Positions 29,637-39,567 are shown, numbered from the stretch's first letter. The stretch: DNA of 64,000 nt from Tropicimonas sp. IMCC6043 (GCF_004146235.1 NZ_SELO01000002.1:62001-126000); one strand, 5' to 3'. The notes: generated from the letters alone by a model not told the origin. Made by a program: numbers and translations.

Positions 29637-30695
29637 CTAGGGCAAATTATCGCGAGTGAAGATGTCGACACGGATACGCTCGCGCTCCGCGATAATCGGT
29701 CTTTCGTCGATGAGCGACGTCAGGACCCGGACGGCGCTATGGATCTCAAGTCCGATATCCTGGTTGATCACCGCGTCGAAAAGCCCGGATTGCAGCTCCG
29801 CGCGCGCATGTTTCGTGAGGTCATGCACCACGATATACGGCCGGTCAGAAAGACCCGCCTTCCTGACGGCCCGCGCCACGCCCCGGTTCCCGGCCCCGAG
29901 ACTGTAGATGCCGACGATGTCATCGTGCCGGCGTAGAAGGTCCGACAGCAACAGCTCGACCTGCTCCGAATCGTCTGCACCTTCGATAGTCGGGAGCAGG
30001 ACGAAGTCCGGATAGTCAGCCCGCATCACCTGGTCAAAGCCGAGCCGGCGCTCGACATGGTCACGCAACACCATGGACCCGGCGATGACGGCGATCGAAC
30101 CGCGTCGCCCCGAACAAAAACGGCCCAAAAGGCCCGCCGCCGTCCGTCCTGCAACGACATTATCGATGCCCACGAAGTGCTCCCGAGGGGAACTCGGCAG
30201 GTCGCTGACAATCGTGACGACATGCACGCCCTTCTGCATCAATCCAGAGATCGCCTGCCCAGCGACGGGCGCATCCGTTGCGACAACGGCGACGCCATCG
30301 ACCTCGTCAGGCCCAAGGCCATCAAGCAGAGCAGCCAGAGTGATTCCGTCGAACGCTGGAACGGTGAGGACCTGCAGCCGCACCCGCTCCCGCTCGTAGC
30401 TCCTGCGCAGCGCCTCGATCCCGGCCTCGAGCCCGCGCATGAAGCTGTTTTCGCCCTCGGGAAGAATGAAGGTGATCCTGTATTCGCGCCGCTTCGAGAG
30501 ATTTGCGGCTGCGATGTCCCGTTCGAAGCTCAGCTTCTCCATGGCAGCGAGGACCTTCGACTGCGTCGCGGGACGGACACCGATGCGGCCGTTCAGGACC
30601 CGATCGACCGTGGCAAGGCTCACGCCGGCCGCCTTGGCGACGTCGCGGACCGTGGGGCGTGAAGAAGGAGGTCTCATTGCATTTCGCAAGCTCAT
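29637..30695 (-). CDS. LacI-family transcriptional repressor
   Basis: 352 residues: LacI helix-turn-helix at about 15-60 (TVRDVAKAAGVSLATVDRVL, hinge AAANLSKRR) and a periplasmic-binding-protein-like effector domain. The first ATG has only a weak ribosome site; an ATG six codons later is possible. It sits directly upstream of the binding-protein gene in the same orientation, with matching operators before both genes, implying autoregulation plus control of the glycoside operon. The inducer is probably the imported pentose derivative. Confidence 0.92.
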   Translation of the reverse strand: MSLRNAMRPPSSRPTVRDVAKAAGVSLATVDRVLNGRIGVRPATQSKVLAAMEKLSFERDIAAANLSKRREYRITFILPEGENSFMRGLEAGIEALRRSYERERVRLQVLTVPAFDGITLAALLDGLGPDEVDGVAVVATDAPVAGQAISGLMQKGVHVVTIVSDLPSSPREHFVGIDNVVAGRTAAGLLGRFCSGRRGSIAVIAGSMVLRDHVERRLGFDQVMRADYPDFVLLPTIEGADDSEQVELLLSDLLRRHDDIVGIYSLGAGNRGVARAVRKAGLSDRPYIVVHDLTKHARAELQSGLFDAVINQDIGLEIHSAVRVLTSLIDERPIIAERERIRVDIFTRDNLP

Positions 30696-30721
30696 CTCTG
30701 AGGTTCTTGCAAAAATACATC

Positions 30722-30737
30722 TGATTAACGTTCCTCA
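30722..30737. promoter_or_regulatory. LacI-type operator before the repressor gene
   Basis: Read on the minus strand it is TGAGGAACGTTAATCA: outer TGA/TCA and inner AACGTT are symmetric, with a central CG. It shares 14 of 16 bases with the site at 29587-29602. It lies 27 bases before the lacI-type start, so it should mediate autorepression. Confidence 0.7.
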
Positions 30738-31019
30738 CAAGCGGCCTGCTCCGACCTCCTGTGCGGGAGAATCCTGTAACTCCCCCGAACGCGTGCGGAT
30801 GAAGATGGATTGCTCCGGACGGAAGATAAGCCGGACCGATGTGCCGGCTCCCGCGGCAACGCGGCACCTCTGTCGAGCGCGTCTGCGTGATCGGGAGGGA
30901 TGACCCGTCCCGATGGCGCTTGCGATGGGCTCATGCGCCGAAGCCGACCTACTTGTCGGTTCGAGCCTGCCGGAAAGATTCGGAGAGCTATCGAATCGGA
31001 AGGCGCGGGCCACGGCGCG

Positions 31020-31045
31020 CGGCCCGAGGGAATCTCCCCGGGCCG
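31020..31045 (-). terminator. Hairpin after monooxygenase-like gene
   Basis: Arms CGGCCCG and CGGGCCG, with an inner GGGA/TCCC extension, form a strong stem 23 bases past the stop of the minus-strand gene at 31068. No T-run follows, so terminator strength is uncertain. Confidence 0.45.
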
Positions 31046-31067
31046 TGACCTGGCTGGCCTCCGCGCC

Positions 31068-31355
31068 TCAGAGCTTCGTCATCTCGTAGATCGTCGTGCT
31101 CACGACCTTGCCTTCGGTGGCCGCCTTGTGCGCGGCCAGGTGCGCCGTTTCCATGTGGTCGAGCCAGAGCTCCCGCGTCTCCCAGTTCTCGTAGAAAAGA
31201 AGATGCGTGGGGTCGTCGTTGTTCTGGTGGAGGTCGTATTGCAGGCAGCCCGGCTCGGGGAGAACCTGCGGGATCAGCTTGCGGAAGGAGGCGAGCACGG
31301 GCTCGACCTCACCCGGCTTGATCCGGATATCAGCGATGATGGTTAGTACACTCAT
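31068..31355 (-). CDS. ABM-domain putative quinol monooxygenase
   Basis: 95 residues, the full length of an antibiotic-biosynthesis-monooxygenase (ABM) domain: ferredoxin-like pattern with PGCLQYDLHQNNDDPTHLLF and YENWETRELWLDHMETAH. YgiN-type relatives oxidise quinols, but many have no known role. AAAGGG lies upstream of the ATG, and longer in-frame starts are rejected. It is a single gene with no clear partners. Confidence 0.85.
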   Translation of the reverse strand: MSVLTIIADIRIKPGEVEPVLASFRKLIPQVLPEPGCLQYDLHQNNDDPTHLLFYENWETRELWLDHMETAHLAAHKAATEGKVVSTTIYEMTKL

Positions 31356-31470
31356 GTTTCTTTGCCCTTTCGAACGGCTGGAGGCGCAGAGTAGCACCGC
31401 GCCTGACGAAATGGCATGAGGCGCGCGCGCACAGCCTGATGGCCCTTCGGAAGCGATGTGTCGAAGCGTC

Positions 31471-32040
31471 CTAATAGAACCCGATCGCCGCGAGCGACAC
31501 GTCGGCCACATGGTCCCGACCGTATGCGACAAGCCCGACCGAGCGGATCGACTCCGGCGCAATCCGGCGAGGCAGTAGCCGCCCCGACCCCTCGAATGCC
31601 GTGAGCGGCAGGCGGATCTCCTGCCAGTCCGGCCCGGTCCCGAACCCGGCCTGATAGTATTGCCAGGGTAACAGGGTGGCCGCCGTCCTGAGATGCAGGA
31701 AATAGCGCTCGCCATTGCCGCGCACTCGGATCGCGACGCCCTCCACGCCCGCTTCCGGCGGCGCGGCAAGGCGCGACTGCGCCTGGATGAAACCGCCGCG
31801 ATTGGCCGTGCTGACCTCGCCGGTGAGACGCAGCACCCGCTGCCCTCCCGCTGTCACGAGCTCCGCCTGCCCCTGGGAGACGCCGCCCATGACTGTATCG
31901 GCGATGAAGCGCCACGGCCACTCGGCCGCCGGTTGCAAAGCGCTCTCCATGGCCTGCTCCCCGCGCGCGCCCGTTGCCGCTGTTGCCGCCAGTGCCAGCC
32001 CGCCGGCAAAGAACGCACGCCTGTCGAATCCTCGCGTCAT
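31471..32040 (-). CDS. CIA30/NDUFAF1-like protein with Tat signal
   Basis: 189 residues. The N-terminus has a twin-arginine motif (DRRAFFAGGLALAATAATGARG), predicting Tat export. The remainder matches the CIA30 beta-sandwich (WRFIADTVMGGVSQG, then GGFIQAQSRL and GLVAYGRDHVADVSLAAIGFY). Mitochondrial CIA30 helps assemble complex I, but the role of exported bacterial homologues is not known; a carbohydrate-binding-like fold is inferred. Confidence 0.83.
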   Translation of the reverse strand: MTRGFDRRAFFAGGLALAATAATGARGEQAMESALQPAAEWPWRFIADTVMGGVSQGQAELVTAGGQRVLRLTGEVSTANRGGFIQAQSRLAAPPEAGVEGVAIRVRGNGERYFLHLRTAATLLPWQYYQAGFGTGPDWQEIRLPLTAFEGSGRLLPRRIAPESIRSVGLVAYGRDHVADVSLAAIGFY

Positions 32041-32116
32041 GATCCACCTTCTTTGCCTGAACTACGTCCCGCGGACCCTTCCGGATCACCTGCCCCCGAG
32101 GCGACTGCTCTGGCCG

Positions 32117-33223
32117 TCAGAGTGGCCCGGCCTGCCAGAGCCGGATCTTCAGCCCACCATGCGCCACCACCGGCCCAGGCGGCTTGAGAGGCAACCCGGT
32201 TGCCTTCGCCAGCGCCGCGTCCGAGGTCACGATCCCGACACGCCAACCCGAGAATCGCTCCTTCAGAGCCGTCCCCAGTGCCGAATAGAGTCCGAACAGC
32301 GGCCCCTTGTTGCCGATCCGCGCGCCATAGGGTGGGTTGACGATGACCAGCCCGGAGGGGCCGTCGGGCCGTGCGATCTCGCTCACGGCCGCCCGCTGGA
32401 ACGCGCAGAAATCGCCCACGCCAGCCCGCGTCGCATTCGCCGAGGCCCCGCGAATCGCGCCGTCATCCCGGTCCGATCCGAAAAAGTGCCGGTCCGGGAC
32501 CCGCACCGTGCCAGCCGCCTTCATTGCCGCGAAGGCCGTCGCATCGAAGCTCTGCAGCGCCTCGAAGGCGAAGCTTCGCGACCGCCCAGGTTGAAACCCT
32601 GCCGCCATCTCGGCGGCCTCGATCACGAAGGTTCCCGAGCCGCACATGGGGTCGAGCAGCGGTTCGGAGCCGTCATAGCCGCAGTCCCGCAGGAACATCG
32701 CCGCCATCGTCTCACGCATCGGAGCCTTGCCGACCCATTCCTTGTGCCCCCGCTTGTGGAGCGACTCGCCCGTGCTGTCGATCGAGATGGTCACGAGGTC
32801 ATCCTCGATCCGCACCATCAGCCGCAGCGGTGCGTCCGGCGAGATGACCGCCCTTGCCTCCTCGCGCATCGCCCGCTCGACCCGCTGTGCCGCCGCCCCA
32901 GCGTGATAGATCTTGGACTTGCGGCAGGTCACCTCGACCCGCACCGCCTCGCCCGGTGTGATGACCGTGGACCAGGGGAATTTCCGCGCCCGCTTGTCGA
33001 GCTGCGCGAGGTGGAAGGCGCGGAAAGATCCAATCCGGGCAAGCACCCGCGTCGCGCCGCGCAGCTCCAGGTTTGCGCGCCAGACCTCCGGCCAGCCGCC
33101 GGCGAACACCACCCCGCCCGGAACGACTTCGGCCGCCGAAAAACCGAGCGCCCGCGCCTCGGCGCGAAGTGGCGCCTCAAGCCCGGGCGTGGCCACCAGG
33201 AAGATCTCGAACGGCTCGCTCAT
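32117..33223 (-). CDS. THUMP-domain class I RNA methyltransferase (RlmL/YcbY-like)
   Basis: 368 residues. An N-terminal ferredoxin-like/THUMP part (about 1-155) precedes a Rossmann methyltransferase domain with LLDPMCGSGTFVIEAAEM as the S-adenosylmethionine site and LVIVNPPYG as the catalytic motif of N2-guanine methyltransferases. It likely modifies 23S rRNA. The ATG at 33223 follows GGAGCGGG. It diverges from pepN, with a gap of about 110 bases. Confidence 0.88.
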   Translation of the reverse strand: MSEPFEIFLVATPGLEAPLRAEARALGFSAAEVVPGGVVFAGGWPEVWRANLELRGATRVLARIGSFRAFHLAQLDKRARKFPWSTVITPGEAVRVEVTCRKSKIYHAGAAAQRVERAMREEARAVISPDAPLRLMVRIEDDLVTISIDSTGESLHKRGHKEWVGKAPMRETMAAMFLRDCGYDGSEPLLDPMCGSGTFVIEAAEMAAGFQPGRSRSFAFEALQSFDATAFAAMKAAGTVRVPDRHFFGSDRDDGAIRGASANATRAGVGDFCAFQRAAVSEIARPDGPSGLVIVNPPYGARIGNKGPLFGLYSALGTALKERFSGWRVGIVTSDAALAKATGLPLKPPGPVVAHGGLKIRLWQAGPL

Positions 33224-33332
33224 CCCGCTCCAATAGCCGCAATTGCGGCGCCCCGCGAGCGCGAAAGCGCCCCCCGTTGCGGCGCCGCCGCGCAAGCCCT
33301 AGGGTCCGCCCGAACCAGCCGGAGACATCCCG

Positions 33333-35885
33333 ATGCCCGAGAGCGCCCCGAAGACAATCCATCTCGCCGATTATGCACCCTTCACCCATGTCGTGGAGAA
33401 GGTCGAGCTCACCTTCCGCCTCGCCCCCGACGCCACGCGGGTGATCTCGAGGATAATGTTTGCGCCCAACCCGGCCAGCGACGGCGGCGACTTCTTCCTT
33501 CACGGAGAGCAGCTGAAGCTCCTCTGGGCGAAGATCGACGGCGCGGACATCTCACCCGGGATCACGGCCGAGGGCCTCACCTGCCCGGTCCCAGACTCGC
33601 GTTTCACCTGGGAATCGGAAGTCGAGATCGCGCCGGAGAGCAATACCGCGCTCGAAGGGCTCTACATGTCCCGCGGCATGTATTGCACGCAATGCGAGGC
33701 CGAGGGTTTCCGCAAGATCACCTACTACCCGGACCGTCCGGACGTGATGGCGCCCTTCGATGTGCGGATCGAGAGCGACCTGCCGGTGCTGCTCTCGAAC
33801 GGCAACAAGAAGGCGGTCGGAGAGGGCTTTGCCGAGTGGTCGGACCCCTGGCCCAAGCCGGCCTATCTCTTCGCCCTCGTCGCGGGCAAGCTCGTCAGCC
33901 ATCCCGACAGCTTCACCACGCGGTCCGGGCGCAACGTCTCGCTCAACATCTGGGTCCGGCCCGGCGACGAGCACAAATGCCCATTCGCGATGGAATCGCT
34001 GAAGAAGGCGATGGCCTGGGACGAGGATATCTATGGCCGCGAATACGACCTCGACATCTTCAACATCGTGGCCGTTGACGATTTCAACATGGGGGCAATG
34101 GAGAACAAGGGGCTGAACATCTTCAACTCCTCGGCCGTGCTCGCCAGCCCCGAGACGGCGACCGACGCCAATTTCGAGCGCATCGAATCGATCATCGCGC
34201 ACGAGTATTTCCACAACTGGACCGGCAACCGGATCACCTGCCGCGACTGGTTCCAGCTCTGCCTCAAAGAGGGGCTGACGGTGTTCCGCGACCAGCAGTT
34301 CTCCGGCGACCAGCGCTCCCGCTCCGTCCAGCGCATCCAGGACGTGCTCGCCCTGCGTGCCCGCCAGTTCCGCGAGGACAACGGGCCGCTGGCACATCCG
34401 GTCCGCCCGGAGAGCTTCGTCGAGATCAACAATTTCTACACGTCCACCGTCTACGAGAAGGGCGCCGAAGTAATCGGCATGCTCAAGCGTCTGGTCGGCG
34501 ACGAGGTGTATGCCCGGGCGCTCGATCTCTATTTCGAGCGGCATGACGGCGAGGCGGCGACGATCGAGGACTGGATCAAGGTTTTCGAGGACGCCTCCGG
34601 GCGCGATCTCACACAGTTCAAGCGCTGGTATTCCCAGTCCGGCACGCCGCGCGTGACGGTCGAAGAAGAGTTCTCCCTCGGCACCTACACGCTGACCCTC
34701 TCGCAGCGCACCCCGCCGACGCCGGGTCAGGCGGAGAAGGCGCCGCTGGTGATCCCGGTTGCGGTTGGCCTGCTCTCTCCCAATGGCGACGAGATTGTTC
34801 CGACGCGGGTGCTGGAACTTACGGAAGCCGAACAGAGCTTCACCTTCGAGGACCTGCCGGCGAAGCCCGTCGCCTCGATCCTGCGCGACTTCTCCGCCCC
34901 GGTGATCCTCGAGCGCAAACTGTCGGCGGCGGAGCGTGCGTTCCTGCTCGCCCATGACACCGATCCGTTCAACAAATGGGAAGCCGGACGGGCGTTGGCC
35001 AAGGACACGCTCATCGGCATGATCGCCGAGCGCGCAGAGCCCGATCCTGCTTTCCTCGGCGCGCTTCAGGGCGTCGTGCGCGACGAAAGCCTCGATCCGG
35101 CGTTCCGCGCGCTTGCCCTCGGCCTGCCGGGCGAAGACGACCTCGCCCAGGCGCTGTTCGACGCCGGCCGCACGCCCGACCCGCTGCGGATCCACACCGC
35201 CTGCGAGACCTTGCGCGATGCCATCGCCGAACAGCTCGGCTCGATCCTTGCCGATCTCTACGACGACATGGCGATCCACGGCCCCTATCGCCCCGATGCC
35301 GCCGATGCCGGCCAGCGCGCCCTGCGCGGTGCGGCGCTGAGCTATCTCAGCCGGCTCGATGACGATGTGCGGGCGCGGGCGCAGTTCGAGACGGCCGACA
35401 ACATGACCGACGAGATCGGCGCGCTTTCCTGTCTCGTCCGCGCCGGCGATGCCGGGGCCGAACTCGCTACCTTCCGGCGGAAATGGCAGGGTGACCGCCT
35501 TGTCATGGACAAGTGGTTCGCTCTTCAGGCCAGCCTCGCCGCGCCGAAGGAGGCGGCCACCGTGGTGCGCAGGCTTACAGCGGATGCCGATTTCGACTGG
35601 AAGAATCCCAACCGTTTCCGCGCGGTAATGGGCGGGCTGGCGACGAATGCCGCGGGTTTCCATGCGGCCTCCGGTGAGGGCTACACGCTGCTCGCGGACT
35701 GGCTGATCCGGCTCGATCCGGTCAACCCGCAGACAGCAGCGCGGATGACCACGGCCTTCGAGACCTGGAAGCGCTACGACGCCGACCGCCAGCAGATGAT
35801 GCGGGAGAATCTCGAGCGGATCGCTGCCGCACCGGGGCTGAGCCGGGATGTGGGCGAGATGGTCGCGCGAATCCTCGGCGACTGA
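33333..35885 (+). CDS. pepN: Aminopeptidase N
   Basis: 850 residues, full length for bacterial M1 aminopeptidase N. GAMENKGLN (near 254) binds the peptide amino end, HEYFHNWTG (near 289) gives the zinc histidines and the LKEGLTVFRDQ glutamate (near 312) is the third ligand. The C-terminal helical domain is complete. Housekeeping enzyme of peptide turnover in the cytoplasm. Its 3' end nearly abuts the convergent LysE-family gene (three-base gap). Confidence 0.95.
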   Translation: MPESAPKTIHLADYAPFTHVVEKVELTFRLAPDATRVISRIMFAPNPASDGGDFFLHGEQLKLLWAKIDGADISPGITAEGLTCPVPDSRFTWESEVEIAPESNTALEGLYMSRGMYCTQCEAEGFRKITYYPDRPDVMAPFDVRIESDLPVLLSNGNKKAVGEGFAEWSDPWPKPAYLFALVAGKLVSHPDSFTTRSGRNVSLNIWVRPGDEHKCPFAMESLKKAMAWDEDIYGREYDLDIFNIVAVDDFNMGAMENKGLNIFNSSAVLASPETATDANFERIESIIAHEYFHNWTGNRITCRDWFQLCLKEGLTVFRDQQFSGDQRSRSVQRIQDVLALRARQFREDNGPLAHPVRPESFVEINNFYTSTVYEKGAEVIGMLKRLVGDEVYARALDLYFERHDGEAATIEDWIKVFEDASGRDLTQFKRWYSQSGTPRVTVEEEFSLGTYTLTLSQRTPPTPGQAEKAPLVIPVAVGLLSPNGDEIVPTRVLELTEAEQSFTFEDLPAKPVASILRDFSAPVILERKLSAAERAFLLAHDTDPFNKWEAGRALAKDTLIGMIAERAEPDPAFLGALQGVVRDESLDPAFRALALGLPGEDDLAQALFDAGRTPDPLRIHTACETLRDAIAEQLGSILADLYDDMAIHGPYRPDAADAGQRALRGAALSYLSRLDDDVRARAQFETADNMTDEIGALSCLVRAGDAGAELATFRRKWQGDRLVMDKWFALQASLAAPKEAATVVRRLTADADFDWKNPNRFRAVMGGLATNAAGFHAASGEGYTLLADWLIRLDPVNPQTAARMTTAFETWKRYDADRQQMMRENLERIAAAPGLSRDVGEMVARILGD

Positions 35886-35888
35886 AGG

Positions 35889-36524
35889 TCAGACAGGAAG
35901 GCTGCGCGCCGCGATCCAGAGGCCCCAGACGAGCAGGATGCCGCCCGAGGCGAGGTCGAGCCAGCGGCTGGCACCGGCGTCGAGCCGACTGCCAGCCCAA
36001 TGCGCCATCTGCACCAGCAGGATCCACCAGAGCGCCGACCCGGTGAAGACGCCGGCGACGAGGACATAGGGCGCGGCCGGCCCACCGGAGGCCGCGGTAC
36101 CGAGGGCGGCGACCATGCCGATGAAGGCAAGGATCGTCATCGGATTCGACAGTGTGAGCAGAAACGTGGTGGCCCAGGCTGCGAAGACCCCGCGATAGGG
36201 GCGGCCATTGCCCGCCGGTTGCGGCTCGCCCGCCGCCGGCGCAACGAGAAAGCCGCGGAGCGACAGCGCGCCGAGGACGGCGATGAGCAGCCCGCCGGCG
36301 AGCGCCATCGGCTGCGCGTGGCTAACAAGCAGGCCGGTCGCCGCGAAACCCGCGGCGACCATAAGCCCGTAGAGCCCGTCCGCCGTCGCTGCGCCAAGCC
36401 CGGTGGCGAGCCCCGCAGCGCGGCCGTCTAGCAATGTTCGACGGACGCAGAGAAGCCCGATCGGCCCCACCGGCGCCGCCACCGCGACCCCTGCGCCGAT
36501 CCCCTTCAGCAGCACTTCAAGCAT
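35889..36524 (-). CDS. LysE-family amino acid exporter
   Basis: 211 residues with about six membrane segments and the LysE/RhtB N-terminal motif (GAGVAVAAPVGPIGLLCVRRTL) plus LLTLSNPMTILAFIG. The second of two adjacent ATG codons has the better distance from GGAGG. It overlaps the upstream Lrp-type gene by eight bases, so an Lrp-regulated exporter unit is likely, as in LysG/LysE or Lrp/BrnFE systems. The exported amino acid is unknown. Confidence 0.9.
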   Translation of the reverse strand: MLEVLLKGIGAGVAVAAPVGPIGLLCVRRTLLDGRAAGLATGLGAATADGLYGLMVAAGFAATGLLVSHAQPMALAGGLLIAVLGALSLRGFLVAPAAGEPQPAGNGRPYRGVFAAWATTFLLTLSNPMTILAFIGMVAALGTAASGGPAAPYVLVAGVFTGSALWWILLVQMAHWAGSRLDAGASRWLDLASGGILLVWGLWIAARSLPV

Positions 36525-36984
36525 CATCTGCCTCCAGACCGTCGATCGCCACGGCGCCCGACTCCTTGAGCGCCTGCAGCGAGAGAAGGGTTTCCGTCCG
36601 GCGGACTGCCGGAAACGGCTTGAGCTGCTCCTGAAGGAAGCGCTGGAGCGCGGCACTGTCCTTCACCCGGATCTTGGCGAGATAGGAATGCGGTCCGCTG
36701 ACATGGTGCAGTTCCATGACTTCCGGACGCGCGATCAGCGCCGCGCATGCCTCGGCCTCTCCGGTGTAGTCCATGTCGATGAAGACCAGCGCGCAGAGCG
36801 CGGCGCCGACTGCCTCAGGATCGAGCTGCGCCCGCCAGCCGGTCACAATCCCCTGCGCTGACAGACGGCGCACCCGCTCGTTTGCGGAGGAGACGGAGAG
36901 GCCCACGGCGTCCGCCAGTTCAGCGCTCGACGCGCGACCGCTGGATTGAAGGAGATCGCAAATTTTCCGATCAATAGTATCCAT
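36517..36984 (-). CDS. Lrp/AsnC-family regulator
   Basis: 155 residues: helix-turn-helix (IDRKICDLLQSSGRASSAEL, VGLSVSSANERVRRL) and a RAM domain (GPHSYLAKIRVKD). It is the first gene of a two-gene operon with the exporter. The start codon lies between the halves of a 9-bp inverted repeat, which suggests strong autoregulation. It probably senses the amino acid that the partner exports. Confidence 0.9.
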   Translation of the reverse strand: MDTIDRKICDLLQSSGRASSAELADAVGLSVSSANERVRRLSAQGIVTGWRAQLDPEAVGAALCALVFIDMDYTGEAEACAALIARPEVMELHHVSGPHSYLAKIRVKDSAALQRFLQEQLKPFPAVRRTETLLSLQALKESGAVAIDGLEADDA

Positions 36985-37005
36985 TACAGGAAAATTATCG
37001 GAAAA
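36963..37005. promoter_or_regulatory. Inverted repeat flanking lrp-type start
   Basis: TTTTCCGAT (36963-36971) and ATCGGAAAA (36997-37005) are perfect inverted copies, centres 34 bases apart (about three helical turns), on either side of the ATG at 36984. The tract is AT-rich, like Lrp boxes. Autoregulation by the adjacent Lrp-type protein is inferred. Confidence 0.5.
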
Positions 37006-37146
37006 AACTCAATAAATCAAGAATACCTATGGTTTCGCCCGAAAGAGCCGTAAAGAGATCACAGATCTCAGGCAAGCGATGCCGAAGTTCGCTTGCCAGC
37101 GTTGTGTCAAAGGCGGGATTTGTGTGAAGCAGCGACCGTTACGGCA

Positions 37147-37821
37147 TCAGCCGTCGGCCATCTTCTTCTTCAGCATCGCCAGCGGACCTTTGGCCTTGGG
37201 TTGGCAGAAGGGCTGGGTCGAAGTCCAGGCGATCATGTCCTTGCGCTTGCTCGCAGTGTGGAACGGGCCCCAGTCGGCAGCGACACCGCGCATGCCAGCG
37301 CTGACCACGCCGTCCCGCTGCACCGTGCGGGACATGATGCGGATCGCACAGCTGATATTGGCCGCGCCATTCTTCAGCGCCGATCCGCTCTTGGCCTCGC
37401 AGCCATAAAGCCGCGCCGTTGCCGGAGAGATCTGCACCAGCCCGAACCAGCGCCCGCCGCCGCCGACCGCGGCCGGGTTCCAGGTGCTCTCGTGCTTGGC
37501 GAGCGCAGAGATCAGGCCGATCCAGAACGCCTCGCGGTCAGCCTGGCTGGCGTCTGCGTAGCCCGGGCACCAGGTCTCGATATCGGCGGGCACGATCGCG
37601 GGCAGTGCCGCCCCGTGGCTTTCCAGCGCCGCCAGGCCCCGCGCGGTCCACTCCGTCGATTGCGCCTTGTGGTCCCACCGCATTGCGTACTCCGAATGCG
37701 GTGTCTTGGTCGAGGCACGGGAGCGGGTCGTCTCTGCGCCCGGCACCTCGGCGCAGGCACCGAGGACCATGGTTCCGATCAGGAGGATCGCCGTTGCAAG
37801 GCGGGAGGCGGGGATGGACAT
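37147..37821 (-). CDS. Lytic-transglycosylase-like lipoprotein
   Basis: About 224 residues. The lipobox is LGAC (Cys about 23), and an SLT-like domain follows: [12 protein letters not shown] supplies the catalytic Glu and [15 protein letters not shown] is the GLMQI-type motif. Two further Cys could make a disulfide. It would cut murein in the periplasm. A TTG 18 bases upstream is an alternative start. It diverges from gatB. Confidence 0.83.
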   Translation of the reverse strand: MSIPASRLATAILLIGTMVLGACAEVPGAETTRSRASTKTPHSEYAMRWDHKAQSTEWTARGLAALESHGAALPAIVPADIETWCPGYADASQADREAFWIGLISALAKHESTWNPAAVGGGGRWFGLVQISPATARLYGCEAKSGSALKNGAANISCAIRIMSRTVQRDGVVSAGMRGVAADWGPFHTASKRKDMIAWTSTQPFCQPKAKGPLAMLKKKMADG

Positions 37822-37986
37822 GCGGTCGTCTCGCAGCAATTTCGTCGGCCACGGGCTTTAGCGCGTTTTGCGAAATCTGGCAAAGCCCGGGGCGTCGCAT
37901 CGGCGGCTTCCCGCCCGCGCAGCAAGCCTTGCCCCGTGCCCGTGGCTGTTCTAAGACCTCTGCGATCAGCCACAGGGACCGTTCCG

Positions 37987-39495
37987 ATGCTCGACCTCAC
38001 CTATGACGCCCCGAAACCCAAGGTCATTTCCGGCGCGAAGGAAGACTGGGAACTGGTGATCGGCATGGAGGTCCATGCGCAGGTCGCCTCGAAGGCAAAG
38101 CTCTTCTCCGGAGCCTCAACCACCTTCGGCGCCGAGCCCAATTCCAACGTCGCCTTCATCGACGCCGGCATGCCGGGGATGCTGCCGGTGATCAACGAGT
38201 TCTGCGTCGAACAGGCGGTGCGCACCGGGCTCGGGCTCAAGGCCGAGATCAACCTGCGATCCGCCTTCGACCGCAAGAACTACTTTTATCCCGACCTGCC
38301 GCAGGGCTACCAGATCTCCCAGCTCTACCACCCGATCGTCGGCGAGGGCGAGGTGCTGGTCGACATGGGACCGGGCGTTGCGCGCAGGGTGCGAATCGAG
38401 CGGATCCATATCGAGCAGGACGCGGGCAAGTCGATCCACGACATGGACCCGAACATGTCCTTCGTTGATCTCAACCGCACCGGCGTGGCGCTCATGGAAA
38501 TCGTCTCGCGCCCCGATATCCGCGGCCCCGAGGAGGCAGCGGCGTATGTCGGCAAGCTGCGCCAGATCCTGCGCTATCTCGGCACCTGCGACGGCAACAT
38601 GCAGAACGGTAACCTGCGGGCGGACGTGAACGTTTCCGTCTGCCGCCCGGGCGATTTCGAGCGCTACTGGGAGACGCAGGATTTCTCGCATCTCGGCACC
38701 CGCTGCGAGATCAAGAACATGAACTCAATGCGGTTCATCCAGCAGGCCATCGAATACGAGGCGCGCCGCCAGATCGCCATCCTCGAGGACGGCGGCACGG
38801 TGGATCAGGAGACCCGCCTCTTCGACCCCGACAAGGGCGAGACGCGATCGATGCGCTCCAAGGAAGAGGCGCATGACTATCGCTACTTCCCCTGCCCTGA
38901 CCTTCTGCCGCTGGAGATCGAGCAGGCTTGGGTGGACGGCATCGCCGCGACCCTGCCAGAGCTTCCCGACGAGAAGAAGGCCCGCTTCGTCAATGAATTC
39001 GGGATGACCGAATATGACGCCTCTGTGCTCACCGCCGAGGCCGAGTCGGCGGCCTATTTCGAGGAGGTGGCGCAGGGGCGCGATGGCAAGCTCGCCGCAA
39101 ACTGGGTCATCAACGAGCTCTTCGGCCGGCTGAAGAAAGAGGATAACGACATCACCAGCAGCCCCGTCTCGGCGGCGCAGCTCGGCGGCATCATCGACCT
39201 CATCTCCAAGGGCGACATCTCGGGCAAGATCGCCAAGGACCTGTTCGAGATCGTCTATACCGAGGGCGGAGATCCGGCCGAGATCGTCGAGAGCCGCGGC
39301 ATGCGGCAGGTGACCGATACCGGCGCCATCGAGAAGGTCGTGGACGAGATCATCGAGGCCAACCCGGACCAGGTCGAAAAGGCCAAGGTCAACCCGAAGC
39401 TCGCGGGCTGGTTCGTCGGACAGGTGATGAAAGCCACCGGCGGCAAGGCCAACCCGAAGGCCGTGAACGAGATCGTCGCCCGGAAGCTCGGCTGA
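37987..39495 (+). CDS. gatB: Asp-tRNA(Asn)/Glu-tRNA(Gln) amidotransferase subunit B
   Basis: 502 residues, complete. The kinase-like cradle domain has [20 protein letters not shown] and the family signature [20 protein letters not shown]; the C-terminal YqeY-type tRNA-binding tail ends [12 protein letters not shown]. It forms the GatCAB complex that makes glutaminyl- or asparaginyl-tRNA. The ATG at 37987 is chosen over a much longer open frame. gatA and gatC are not in this window. Confidence 0.96.
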   Translation: MLDLTYDAPKPKVISGAKEDWELVIGMEVHAQVASKAKLFSGASTTFGAEPNSNVAFIDAGMPGMLPVINEFCVEQAVRTGLGLKAEINLRSAFDRKNYFYPDLPQGYQISQLYHPIVGEGEVLVDMGPGVARRVRIERIHIEQDAGKSIHDMDPNMSFVDLNRTGVALMEIVSRPDIRGPEEAAAYVGKLRQILRYLGTCDGNMQNGNLRADVNVSVCRPGDFERYWETQDFSHLGTRCEIKNMNSMRFIQQAIEYEARRQIAILEDGGTVDQETRLFDPDKGETRSMRSKEEAHDYRYFPCPDLLPLEIEQAWVDGIAATLPELPDEKKARFVNEFGMTEYDASVLTAEAESAAYFEEVAQGRDGKLAANWVINELFGRLKKEDNDITSSPVSAAQLGGIIDLISKGDISGKIAKDLFEIVYTEGGDPAEIVESRGMRQVTDTGAIEKVVDEIIEANPDQVEKAKVNPKLAGWFVGQVMKATGGKANPKAVNEIVARKLG

Positions 39496-39567
39496 TCCGG
39501 CTCCACCTGTCATTGATCCCCTCGCACCTTGTGCCTAGACTCGACTAAGGCAACCGGGAGGCTGTGC

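Larger units (their letters stand above)
30696..31067. other. Intergenic stretch with lacI promoter, otherwise empty
   Basis: 372 bases. The left 40 bases hold the lacI promoter region and operator, and the right end holds a hairpin. No convincing coding frame was found in 30740-31015. A GGTTCGAGCC string near 30958 recalls a tRNA T-loop but has no matching stems. Confidence 0.5.

Noticed and set aside
30940-30985. GGTTCGAGCC string resembling a tRNA T-loop
   Set aside because: No matching T-stem, anticodon arm or acceptor stem can be drawn around it.
31715-34078. Long plus-strand frame over the CIA30 and methyltransferase genes
   Set aside because: Pro/Arg/His-rich with no domain; the minus-strand genes have full motif sets.
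33552-35663. About 700-codon open frame opposite pepN
   Set aside because: The codon pattern mirrors pepN and there is no ribosome site or motif. High GC removes stops from the complementary frame.
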